In this document: positions 1 to 5,889 of the stretch, in pieces
Numbering within the stretch: position 1 is the stretch's first letter
How the letters are laid out: each line of letters begins with the position of its first letter
Assembly: GCA_013361075.1 (NCBI GenBank)
Contig: JABWAJ010000379.1
Coordinates: 1 to 5,889 of the forward strand
Source: Saprospiraceae bacterium
GTDB taxonomy: Bacteria > Bacteroidota > Bacteroidia > Chitinophagales > Saprospiraceae
Direction of reading: 5' to 3'
Length of the DNA stretch: 5,889 nt
Position numbers and translations under genes: made by a program
Notes under the pieces: generated by a model
What the model saw: the letters and a program-made list of their open reading frames with translations, nothing else
Told to the model about the DNA's origin: nothing
Databases searched by the model: none

Positions 1-409
1 GCTTAGTTCGACTGTAGAAGTGCTCCGTCAGGATGGAAAAACGGGGTTATATCCTTCGGTGAAGGATTTTTTCATCGAAGAAATCAACCCCAATATGGAA
101 TTTATCCTTAGCGGAAAAGGAGAGTCGCCCTACCAGGAGCGCGAACAGTGGACTGATGGCTGTAATCTGGTAGCGTTGAAACCGGGGGTTGCACTTACCT
201 ATGACCGAAACCCCAAAACAGAAGAAGCTTTTGAGGATGCGGGCTACCGGGTAGTATGGGCACGGGATCTGCTCAAAGCTTTTGATGACGGCATTATTTT
301 GCCTGAAGAAGTAAAAAACACCATTATCACCATGCCATCGAATGAATTATCGCGTGCACGGGGGGGATCACATTGCATGACTTGCCCAATCGAAAGGGCT
401 GAACTTTAA
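1..409 (+). CDS. arcA: Arginine deiminase, C-terminal part (5' end outside window)
   Basis: Arginine deiminase hydrolyses L-arginine to L-citrulline and ammonia in the cytoplasm. Only the last 135 residues are here; the open frame enters from the left edge (first full codon at base 2), and the start, the substrate-binding N-terminus and the catalytic His lie upstream. What is seen: a DGCNLVALKPG block followed by YDRN, which matches the family's conserved DGNN-x-PGVV-x-YDRN segment, and the C-terminal ARGGSHCMTCPI block, which carries the nucleophilic Cys (codon 374-376) in the usual GRGG-x-HCMTCP context 11 residues before the stop. The family match is strong because these two blocks occur in the right order and at the right end of the protein. 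The thioesterase gene follows after 3 bases with no terminator between, so co-transcription is likely. Whether the enzyme serves energy generation (with carbamate kinase) or only arginine turnover cannot be told, as no partner gene is visible. Confidence 0.88.
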   Translation, partial: LSSTVEVLRQDGKTGLYPSVKDFFIEEINPNMEFILSGKGESPYQEREQWTDGCNLVALKPGVALTYDRNPKTEEAFEDAGYRVVWARDLLKAFDDGIILPEEVKNTIITMPSNELSRARGGSHCMTCPIERAEL

Positions 410-412
410 CCT

Positions 413-829
413 ATGCTGACTTACGACTACCCAAAGCGCGTCCGCTACGGAGAAACCGACCGGATGGGCTATCTTTATTACGGCAACTATGCCCAATATT
501 ACGAAATAGGGCGTGTGGAATGGCTTCGCAACTTTGGCATCAGCTACAAGGAAATGGAAGAATTGCAGGGCATCATCATGCCTGTAGTCTCTCTGCAAAT
601 GCGCTTTGTCAGACCTGCTTTGTATGATGAATTGCTCACCATCCGAACGACGCTAAAAGCATTGCCAGATCGCTTCGTTACTTTCCAGATGGAAATTTTT
701 AACGAACACAAAAAATTGGTAAACGGGGGCACTGTTCGTTTGTGTTTTGTACATTCGCCAACGGGTAAATCGGTATATGCGCCTGACTTTTTGCTGAATA
801 AACTACAGCCATATTTTGAAAAAAATTAA
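413..829 (+). CDS. Acyl-CoA thioesterase, YbgC/4HBT hotdog-fold family
   Basis: A 138-residue single-domain hotdog protein, the normal length for the YbgC/FadM-type thioesterases, which hydrolyse acyl-CoA (or acyl-ACP) thioesters in the cytoplasm. The N-terminal signature is clear: RYGETDRMGYLYYGNY at residues 11-26, with Asp16 in the place of the family's catalytic Asp, followed by YYEIGRVEWLR (29-39), the start of the long hotdog helix. The central strands (residues 60-115) end in RLCFVHSPTGK, where the family usually has a basic V-D-x-x-T-G-K/R turn. The ATG lies 3 bases after the arginine deiminase stop and no strong ribosome site is visible. The last 14 bases overlap the next gene, suggesting translational coupling. 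In proteobacteria ybgC sits beside tol-pal; that context is absent, so the substrate and the physiological role remain open. Confidence 0.88.
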   Translation: MLTYDYPKRVRYGETDRMGYLYYGNYAQYYEIGRVEWLRNFGISYKEMEELQGIIMPVVSLQMRFVRPALYDELLTIRTTLKALPDRFVTFQMEIFNEHKKLVNGGTVRLCFVHSPTGKSVYAPDFLLNKLQPYFEKN

Positions 830-1820
830 GCTTCCGGATAAAAAAAAGGTCCAGGAATCCGTTCTGCGCTGGAAATGGCTTGCCCGCCTGATTGAGTGGT
901 CAAAATACCACTCCCTTCCCGGCTTTTTTAAAGTTCCGGTTTATGACGTCACGCTTTTTGTATACCGCGAAGCCAGTCGTCAGGATTTGTTCTCCAAAGC
1001 GAATGCAGTGGCCTTCAGCTTCTTCTTATCGTTGTTTCCTTCTCTGATGTCCCTGTTCACCCTGTTGCCTTTTTTGAGAGAGTACGTATTTAGCTTTTTA
1101 CCGGACAAAGGTGCCAACTTTGATGAAACCCTGAAAACGGATATCCACGAGCTGATGCCGGGTAATGCAGGGGATCAGATCACTTTGTTTATTGAAGACC
1201 TGATTACAAATCCCAGGGTGGGATTGTTGTCTTTTGGCTTTATTCTGGCCATTTATTTTGCATCAAACGGAATGCTGGCCATGATGAAAAGCTTTGAAAA
1301 ATCAGAAGAGCGTTCGTTCAAAAAGCGGAAACCTCTCCACAGCAGGCTCATTGCCATTCTGCTTACCTTTCAGCTTGGGGTGCTGCTCATCGCTTCGGTC
1401 TTGCTGATCATCATTGGTAACCTGCTCATTGGCTGGCTCGCTCATTTTATACACCTGGATGCTTTTTTTGCATGGATTTTGTACGCCATGCGCTGGGTCA
1501 TCATCCTGATGCTGGTGTATACGGTAATTTCACTGGTATACCGCTACGGTGCGCCTACCTTGCGCAAGTTCAGCATGTTTTCGCCAGGAGCTACCTTAGC
1601 TACAATTTTGTCCATTTTATCGTCGGTGGCTTTTTCTTTTTATGTGGATCAATTCAGTACTTACAACAAATTATACGGCAGCTTTGGCACCATCATTGTC
1701 ACTATGCTCTGGATTCAAATCAATGCCCTCGTATTGTTGCTGGGTTTTGAGCTCAATGCGGCCATTGCCATTAACCGTGATATCCGATCCGAACACAATC
1801 CGGATCAGGAACCGGCATGA
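816..1820 (+). CDS. YihY/BrkB (UPF0761) family inner-membrane protein, TTG start
   Basis: A 334-residue polytopic membrane protein. Six hydrophobic segments can be placed at about 63-87, 134-157, 178-206, 218-242, 258-276 and 289-313, the layout expected of the YihY/BrkB family. The signature of that family is seen in the N-terminal AFSFFLSLFPSL helix and in the final block YNKLYGSFGTIIVTMLW followed by a GFELNA end. The N-terminus (1-40) is lysine-rich and cytoplasmic, and the tail is short and charged. The start is inferred to be TTG at 816: an in-frame stop lies at 795-797, and the next Met is residue 79, already inside the first membrane helix. TTG is the only usual start codon in between. 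It overlaps the thioesterase end by 14 bases. The molecular function of this family is not settled; older names (ribonuclease BN, serum-resistance BrkB) should not be taken as function. Confidence 0.9.
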   Translation: MKKIKLPDKKKVQESVLRWKWLARLIEWSKYHSLPGFFKVPVYDVTLFVYREASRQDLFSKANAVAFSFFLSLFPSLMSLFTLLPFLREYVFSFLPDKGANFDETLKTDIHELMPGNAGDQITLFIEDLITNPRVGLLSFGFILAIYFASNGMLAMMKSFEKSEERSFKKRKPLHSRLIAILLTFQLGVLLIASVLLIIIGNLLIGWLAHFIHLDAFFAWILYAMRWVIILMLVYTVISLVYRYGAPTLRKFSMFSPGATLATILSILSSVAFSFYVDQFSTYNKLYGSFGTIIVTMLWIQINALVLLLGFELNAAIAINRDIRSEHNPDQEPA

Positions 1821-1884
1821 CGTCAAAGTACTACCCCCGCACAATTCAGCCATATTAAGTTCGTTAGAGCTAAAAAATTGCCGC

Positions 1885-2982
1885 ATGAATAAAGCGCTAC
1901 GCCTTCCTGTCTTTCTGTTGTTCTTTTTTTCGGGAGCCTTGGCCTACCCCGTTTATGCTCAAAAATACAGCAACGAATTTTTGAATATTGGCGTAGGTGC
2001 CAGAGCGCAAGCCCTGGGCAATTCGGTGATTGCCAATATCAATGACGTAACTGCTTCTGCCTGGAACCCGGCGGGGTTGGCAGGGATGGCATCCGACAAA
2101 GGATTGCAAATTGGTGCCATGCACTCTGAATGGTTTGCCGGAGTAGGCAAGTTTGATTACCTCGGATTCACCCTCCCCCTTGCCAACAGTGAACGCCGGA
2201 TTGGGGTGTCGCTCATCCGCTTCGGGATTGATGAAATTCCAAATACCCTGAGCTTGTACGAAGACGATGGTACGGTCAATTTTGACAACCTGCGGGAGTT
2301 TTCGGCCGCTGACTACGCCTTACTGCTCAGTTATGCGCAACCGGTAAAAACCAAAAGCGGAAAATTGCTGATTGGTGGAAATGTGAAAGTCATCCATCGC
2401 CGCATTGGCCCCTTCGCAACTGCCTGGGGGTTTGGCCTTGATGCGGGTGTTCAATACCAGAACGGCAACTGGCAATTGGCAGCAGTGGTAAAAGACCTGA
2501 CCAGTACGTTCAACGCCTGGTCCTTTAATTTTTCCGACGAGGAAAAAGAAGTACTGGAACTGACGGATAATGAAATACCCATCAGCAGCGTAGAAGTAAC
2601 CAAGCCACAACTTACCCTTGGAGCGGCACGGCGATTTCAGTTGAACAAAATTGGATTGACTCCGGAACTGGACGTGCTGATTACCACCGATGGAAAACGA
2701 AATACCCTTATTTCTTCAAACCCGTTCAGCATTGATCCGGCATTGGGTGTGGAGGCCGACTACAACCAATTTCTCTTCCTTCGGGCTGGTGTAAACCAGT
2801 TTCAACGGATTACCGACTTTGATGGTGAAAAAAATCTGACCCTGCGGCCGTCATTTGGTGTGGGTTTAGTGATCTCAGGCTTTCATATTGATTATGCTTT
2901 TACCGATCCGGGAGACAGTCAGAATTTGTATTCTCACGTAATTTCGCTGTTACTCAATGTTAAACCAAAAAAACGGCAGTAA
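1885..2982 (+). CDS. porV2: PorV/PorQ-family outer-membrane protein, PorV2-like (type IX secretion associated)
   Basis: A 365-residue exported protein. Residues 1-25 form a signal peptide with a hydrophobic core (LPVFLLFFFSGALA) and a V-Y-A cleavage site before Gln26; there is no lipobox Cys. Straight after it comes the family signature: KYSNEFLNIGVGARAQ (27-42), then NDVTASAWNPAGLA, which is diagnostic for PorV/PorQ-type FadL-like beta barrels of Bacteroidota. The rest alternates short amphipathic strands and turns, as expected of an outer-membrane barrel, ending in a strand (HVISLLLNV) and a basic tail. PorV proper shuttles type IX cargo to the PorU sortase; paralogues such as PorV2 are assigned to the system by homology and their role is not proven. 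The open frame extends upstream to 1642, but that part overlaps the YihY gene out of frame, and the signal peptide fixes the start at 1885. It follows the YihY gene by 64 bases, where only a weak TAAGTTCG (1856-1863) resembles the Bacteroidota -7 box. Confidence 0.85.
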   Translation: MNKALRLPVFLLFFFSGALAYPVYAQKYSNEFLNIGVGARAQALGNSVIANINDVTASAWNPAGLAGMASDKGLQIGAMHSEWFAGVGKFDYLGFTLPLANSERRIGVSLIRFGIDEIPNTLSLYEDDGTVNFDNLREFSAADYALLLSYAQPVKTKSGKLLIGGNVKVIHRRIGPFATAWGFGLDAGVQYQNGNWQLAAVVKDLTSTFNAWSFNFSDEEKEVLELTDNEIPISSVEVTKPQLTLGAARRFQLNKIGLTPELDVLITTDGKRNTLISSNPFSIDPALGVEADYNQFLFLRAGVNQFQRITDFDGEKNLTLRPSFGVGLVISGFHIDYAFTDPGDSQNLYSHVISLLLNVKPKKRQ

Positions 2983-3019
2983 TTGTTGTTAAAGTCTGCC
3001 TCAAAGCCTTGACCCGTTC

Positions 3020-3079
3020 AAAAAAAATGCCTAACGTTGTGGACTGCATTTTAAGTAATGCACATTGCCACGCAAGCAT
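3020..3079 (-). terminator. Possible intrinsic terminator of the glycosyltransferase gene
   Basis: Read on the - strand, an imperfect stem-loop is followed directly by eight T (the A run 3020-3027 on the + strand). The stem consists of TGCATT 3045-3050 with AATGCA 3057-3062 (6-base loop), GTGG 3039-3042 with CCAC 3068-3071, and an outer ATGC 3027-3030 with GCAT 3076-3079, separated by internal loops. It lies about 185 bases beyond the glycosyltransferase stop, and a long 3' untranslated region would result. The internal loops make the stem weak, so this is a moderate call. Its 3067-3079 arm is also the 5' arm of the long + strand helix. Confidence 0.4.
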
Positions 3080-3259
3080 CCATAGTTTCTGACCTAACAT
3101 TAATCACATTTTGGTTGGATTTGAATTGGGTAGGGCGGGCCTCAATCCTTAGCTTTGCTTAGGGTTCCCATCCGGGACAAGGGGATTACCGAACCAAGAC
3201 AACCACCTTAATCCTGTCTTATGAGGTCTGAACGCCCTCAATGCTTGTGTGGCTTTTTT
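3067..3259 (+). ncRNA. Candidate structured RNA (or small inverted-repeat element) in a convergent intergenic space
   Basis: No reading frame covers this stretch. By hand, five nested sets of pairing are seen on the + strand. (1) 3067-3079 pairs with 3241-3253 over 13 positions (12 Watson-Crick, one G-U) and is followed at once by T6 (3254-3259), as at an intrinsic terminator. (2) AGGGCG 3132-3137 pairs with 3233-3238, continued by 3138-3144 with 3222-3228 after a TGAA bulge. (3) A hairpin 3144-3153/3157-3166 has a 3-base loop and one U-U mismatch. (4) A hairpin TCCC/GGGA lies at 3166-3177. (5) GGATTA 3183-3188 pairs with 3209-3214, while AAGACA 3196-3201 pairs with 3215-3220; the two cross, so they form a pseudoknot or alternate. 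The single-stranded part is mostly 3080-3131. Wobbles at 3072-3248, 3139-3227 and 3146-3164 are G-U only on the + strand, which favours a + strand transcript. No clear promoter is seen (TGGATTTG at 3116-3123 is a weak -7-like box), so it may also be the 3' region of the porV2 mRNA. I do not recognise a known RNA family. A MITE with 13-base inverted ends is the main alternative. Confidence 0.45.
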
Positions 3260-3262
3260 CGT

Positions 3263-3958
3263 TCAGTACCTGTAGTTAAGCAGGCGTTTATAGGCACTCG
3301 CCATTTTATCCTGAGAATATCCTAACCGAAACATATTGAATACTATGAAGTTGGCCACCTGTACCCTCAGGTAGCTGTTGGTTTCGTATTTGCGGGCAGA
3401 AACAATGACATCATCCGGAATAATCCTGAACTGGTACTTTTTTTTAGCCCGGATGATCAGGTCATAATCTTCCATAATCCGATAATCGCTGCGGTAACCG
3501 CCAAGGTCCTGGAATGCTTCGCGGGTGATAAAAAGGGACTGATCGCCCCCTCTGCACCAAATTTGGTCGAACCGGGTGAAATAAGCATTCATTTTTAACA
3601 ACCAGCGATCCGAATCGAAACGAAACCGGAAACACCCCACCGGATAGCCTTCTGCAACAGCATGCAGAATTTTTTTTAAATAATCTAAAGGCGGCAAAGT
3701 ATCCCCATGTACGAAATAAAGCAAATCGCCGTTCGATTGTTCAACGCCATGATTCATCTGCAAAGCGCGACCAGGGGAAGTGTGAAAGACTTTAGCACCG
3801 GCCTGGGATGCTTTGACAGCAGTTTCGTCCTTACTGCCACCATCAACGACGATTAATTCAGAAACGTAGCCATTAGCACCGGCTTGAAGACGCTCAATGA
3901 CCCGCTCAATATTTTTAGCTTCGTTCAGGGTAGGGATAATGATGCTCACTTTCATCAT
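3263..3958 (-). CDS. Family 2 glycosyltransferase, TIGR04283-like
   Basis: A 231-residue soluble GT-A-fold glycosyltransferase with no membrane segment. Seen in order: the nucleotide-sugar site SIIIPTLNEAKNIE (5-18), VVDGGSKDET (37-46), the subfamily mark GRALQMNHG (63-71), the metal-binding acidic motif as FVHGDT (82-87), then RGGDQSLFI (136-144), and MEDYDLIIRAK (162-172) with the probable catalytic Glu-Asp. This set, with GRA-x-QMN and MED, fits the TIGR04283 group, named for arsenosugar biosynthesis. That role rests on linkage in other genomes to a radical SAM arsenosugar enzyme and a DUF2064 partner; neither is in this window, so the substrate is unknown. Two ATG codons in tandem (3958 and 3955) leave the exact start open by one codon. 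The gene converges on porV2 across 280 non-coding bases and is divergent from the sigma factor gene. Confidence 0.85.
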   Translation of the reverse strand: MMKVSIIIPTLNEAKNIERVIERLQAGANGYVSELIVVDGGSKDETAVKASQAGAKVFHTSPGRALQMNHGVEQSNGDLLYFVHGDTLPPLDYLKKILHAVAEGYPVGCFRFRFDSDRWLLKMNAYFTRFDQIWCRGGDQSLFITREAFQDLGGYRSDYRIMEDYDLIIRAKKKYQFRIIPDDVIVSARKYETNSYLRVQVANFIVFNMFRLGYSQDKMASAYKRLLNYRY

Positions 3959-4125
3959 AGAGTAGTCGCTTTATTTTTAAATACGAGAATTAAGACAATT
4001 TTAGCAATTCCTTGTGTAACTTTTTTAACCTTAACCATTATATGAGGGAAAGAGACGGAATAAAAATTGGCATGCCGATGTCCTTCAATTTACAAATAAG
4101 TCGTAGCCTTGCAAAAAACGGAGGG

Positions 4126-4689
4126 ATGAGCCTCGGGCGAAAGACTGTTTCATCGTTGGAAATTGAACAAGAGTGGCTGGAAATACAGGCGGCTCAGGGT
4201 AACCCTGCCTTGTTCCGACCGATCTACAACCGCTATTTTGAACAAGTTTTCCGTTTTATTCACCGAAGAACCGCAGATGAAGACCTTTCATCGGATCTGT
4301 GTTCACAGGTTTTTTTGAAAGCAATGCAGCGTCTTAACGAATATGCTTTCAGGGGAGTACCTTTTTCTGCGTGGCTGTTCCGGATTGCCAGCAATGAAGT
4401 ATCCCAGTTTTTTCGACAAAACAAAGCCGGCCGGGTGGTCAGCATTGAGGACGTTCACATTGGTGAGGTGATTGAAGAAATAGACGAGGAACACAACGAG
4501 GCCATGCGCAAAAAGCTACTGCTGGTATTGAATGACCTGAACGAAATGGACCTCCAACTGATTGAAATGCGATTTTTTGAACAAATGCCCTTTAAAGAAA
4601 TTGCGGATATAACCGGGATGACCGAAAACAACGCTAAAGTTAAAGTCTATCGGATACTGGAACGATTGAAAAAAAAGCTCATTTCCTAA
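4126..4689 (+). CDS. RNA polymerase sigma-70 family (ECF-like) sigma factor
   Basis: Taking the ATG at 4126 gives 187 residues, a normal size for an ECF-type sigma factor. Region 2 spans about 29-98: LFRPIYNRYFEQVFRFI, then DEDLSSDLCSQVFLKA (core-binding, region 2.2) and PFSAWLFRIASNEV (-10 recognition area). Region 4 spans about 131-185: LNEMDLQLIEMRFFEQMPF followed by the helix-turn-helix KEIADITGMTENNAKVKVYR, which reads the -35-like element. The start is uncertain. The frame stays open back to a TTG at 4012, with ATGs at 4042, 4072 and 4078. I chose 4126 because conserved sequence begins soon after it, although the GGAGG before it is only 1 base from the ATG. A TAACTTTT at 4017-4024 resembles the Bacteroidota -7 box but lacks a matching -33 box. 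The following membrane-protein gene, 61 bases away, is its likely regulator. Confidence 0.87.
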   Translation: MSLGRKTVSSLEIEQEWLEIQAAQGNPALFRPIYNRYFEQVFRFIHRRTADEDLSSDLCSQVFLKAMQRLNEYAFRGVPFSAWLFRIASNEVSQFFRQNKAGRVVSIEDVHIGEVIEEIDEEHNEAMRKKLLLVLNDLNEMDLQLIEMRFFEQMPFKEIADITGMTENNAKVKVYRILERLKKKLIS

Positions 4690-4750
4690 AAACCCGAATC
4701 TGAATTGAGTGAGCCCATTTTCTTACTTCCTTTTCCAAAATGCAAGTTCT

Positions 4751-5889
4751 ATGAGTAACAAATACGACATACGAATCAATCCCCAACAACCTTCGAGCGA
4801 AGACATAGCACGCTATAAGAATTTTGACGCCCTGCTGGAACAATACCAGCAGGCTAAAGCAACGCCTCAGCCCGGCGCCAGTATCATTCGTTTTTCTTTG
4901 CTGACACGCTATGCGGCAGCGGTGGCGGTATTGGCCATCGCTGTTTACGGGGCGTTTTTGCTGATGCAACCAGCTGCATCGGATGTTCAGGCTGCTTTTT
5001 TCAAAAACCAACCCCATGTTTTGACTCCGTTTGACAATCCCGAATTGACAAAACCTGCAACTGCCCTGAAAGTCAACGCCAATAAAGGTGGCGTACTCGA
5101 ATATCCAAGCGGCTCCAGATTGGTCATCCCATCGGAAGCCTTCATGAATGACCGGGGCAAATTGATCGAAGGAGAAGTGGATATCCACTACCGTGAAATG
5201 ATAGATTATGTTGACTTTTTCTTAGCCGGAATGCCAATGAGCTACGACTCGGCAGGAAGACAATACGATCTGGAATCAGCGGGGATGGTTGAAATTTATG
5301 CGGAGCAAAACGGCAAAAGGGTCAGCATGGCACCCGGAAAAACCATTGCTGTTGAATTGGTTTCCTTCATTTTGAGAGCACCCAACAGCCAGGTTCCCCG
5401 ATTCAATGTTTACCGCTTAGATACAACAACGCGCCAATGGCTTTACCAGAACGTCAACCACTTACAATTGGTAGAAGACTACCTTGACCCCAAAGATCCG
5501 GCTTATGACGTCAAAAAAGCCCATTTGGATGCACTGAAAGCAATTGAAAGGAAAGGCATTCTGGAAATGGAAGCTTTCCAAACGGCAACACCTGCGCCGG
5601 TTGCTCCTTCCAGTCCTCAAAAACGGAACGGCAATCAACCTACCATCGAACTTCAATTCACGGATGATAACGTTATTTTTGAGGATCAGAATGGTTTGGC
5701 AAACGGAGAAATGGATCGCCTGGAGAAATTGTACAAAGGTACGATCTGGCAAATATCGCCTAAAAATGGTGCACTCGACGAACGCGCTTTTCGTGTGGAG
5801 TGGGAAACGACCCGACTCAAACCATTGAACAACCAGGAATACGAGCTTACGTTTGTCAGTGGCGCCAAAGAACTAAAACTGATTGTAGG
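4751..5889 (+). CDS. Single-pass membrane protein with ZU5-like outer domain, putative anti-sigma factor or sensor (3' end outside window)
   Basis: The frame opens at ATG 4751 and runs off the right edge after 379 residues without a stop. Layout: a hydrophilic N-terminal part (1-52), one membrane helix (about 54-72, AAAVAVLAIAVYGAFLLM), then a long extracytoplasmic part. Residues 107-205 contain GGVLEYPSGSRLVIPSEAF, then GEVDIHYRE and a MAPGKTIAVEL strand, a pattern resembling ZU5-like beta domains of Bacteroidota surface proteins. A Pro-rich linker (about 278-296) and a second, unidentified segment follow. The position right after a sigma factor gene and the in/TM/out topology suggest that the short N-terminus binds the sigma factor. 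Against this, there is no zinc-type H-x3-C-x2-C motif and no clear FecR domain, so the anti-sigma role is inferred from context only. An adhesin or structural protein is possible. The opposite-strand frame at 4679-5188 is a shadow of this gene. Confidence 0.75.
   Translation, partial: MSNKYDIRINPQQPSSEDIARYKNFDALLEQYQQAKATPQPGASIIRFSLLTRYAAAVAVLAIAVYGAFLLMQPAASDVQAAFFKNQPHVLTPFDNPELTKPATALKVNANKGGVLEYPSGSRLVIPSEAFMNDRGKLIEGEVDIHYREMIDYVDFFLAGMPMSYDSAGRQYDLESAGMVEIYAEQNGKRVSMAPGKTIAVELVSFILRAPNSQVPRFNVYRLDTTTRQWLYQNVNHLQLVEDYLDPKDPAYDVKKAHLDALKAIERKGILEMEAFQTATPAPVAPSSPQKRNGNQPTIELQFTDDNVIFEDQNGLANGEMDRLEKLYKGTIWQISPKNGALDERAFRVEWETTRLKPLNNQEYELTFVSGAKELKLIV

Noticed and set aside
1817..1858. 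Tiny 13-codon frame overlapping the YihY stop as ATGA
   Set aside because: Too short, no conserved features and no ribosome site; most likely chance.
1642..1884. Upstream extension of the PorV2-like frame
   Set aside because: The extension overlaps the YihY gene out of frame; a complete signal peptide starts at 1885, so the shorter start is preferred.
3116..3123. TGGATTTG as a -7 promoter box for the structured element
   Set aside because: It lacks the conserved A at position 2 and has no TTTG-like box at the right distance upstream; kept only as a weak remark.
3067..3259. Retron-type RNA (inverted repeats like a1/a2 flanking hairpins)
   Set aside because: No reverse transcriptase is encoded nearby; the next gene is a glycosyltransferase on the opposite strand.
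3067..3259. 6S RNA, based on length and closing stem
   Set aside because: The interior is a multi-branched core with a one-sided 52-base single-stranded stretch, not a long hairpin with a symmetric central bubble.
4679..5188. 169-codon open frame on the - strand
   Set aside because: It is antisense to the membrane-protein gene at 4751, has no recognisable motif and has a Cys/Arg/Gln-rich composition typical of a shadow frame.

Overview
The window reads as chromosomal DNA of a Bacteroidota bacterium, most likely of the Saprospiria type (Haliscomenobacter/Lewinella-like). The evidence is a PorV/PorQ-family outer-membrane protein of the type IX secretion world, a sigma-70-like regulator followed by a single-pass membrane partner, moderate GC, and starts that mostly lack a Shine-Dalgarno sequence. 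The lineage is an inference from protein style; no marker RNA gene is present.

Left part (1-2982, all + strand): the 3' end of an arginine deiminase gene, then a hotdog-fold acyl-CoA thioesterase 3 bases later. A six-helix YihY/BrkB membrane protein overlaps the thioesterase by 14 bases and starts at TTG. After a 64-base gap comes a secreted beta-barrel protein of the PorV2 type. The first three genes are packed like one operon; the fourth may be read through or have its own start. No shared pathway is evident, although two of the four products belong to the envelope.

Middle (2983-3262): a 280-base non-coding space between two convergent genes. It is unusually rich in nested complementarity. 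A 13-pair helix joins 3067-3079 to 3241-3253 and is followed directly by six T on the + strand. Inside it sits a second closing helix (3132-3144 with 3222-3238), two hairpins and two crossing six-pair helices. All G-U wobbles of the main helices fall on the + strand. This is either an undescribed structured RNA of about 190 nt or a small inverted-repeat element. On the other strand, a hairpin at 3027-3079 followed by eight T could end the glycosyltransferase transcript, and it uses the same strand segment.

Right part (3263-5889): a family 2 glycosyltransferase of the TIGR04283 type on the - strand. It is divergent from a sigma-70-family factor on the + strand. The sigma gene is followed 61 bases later by a gene running off the window, encoding a single-pass membrane protein with a large ZU5-like extracytoplasmic part. 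That pair looks like a sigma/anti-sigma (or sensor) module for envelope signalling.
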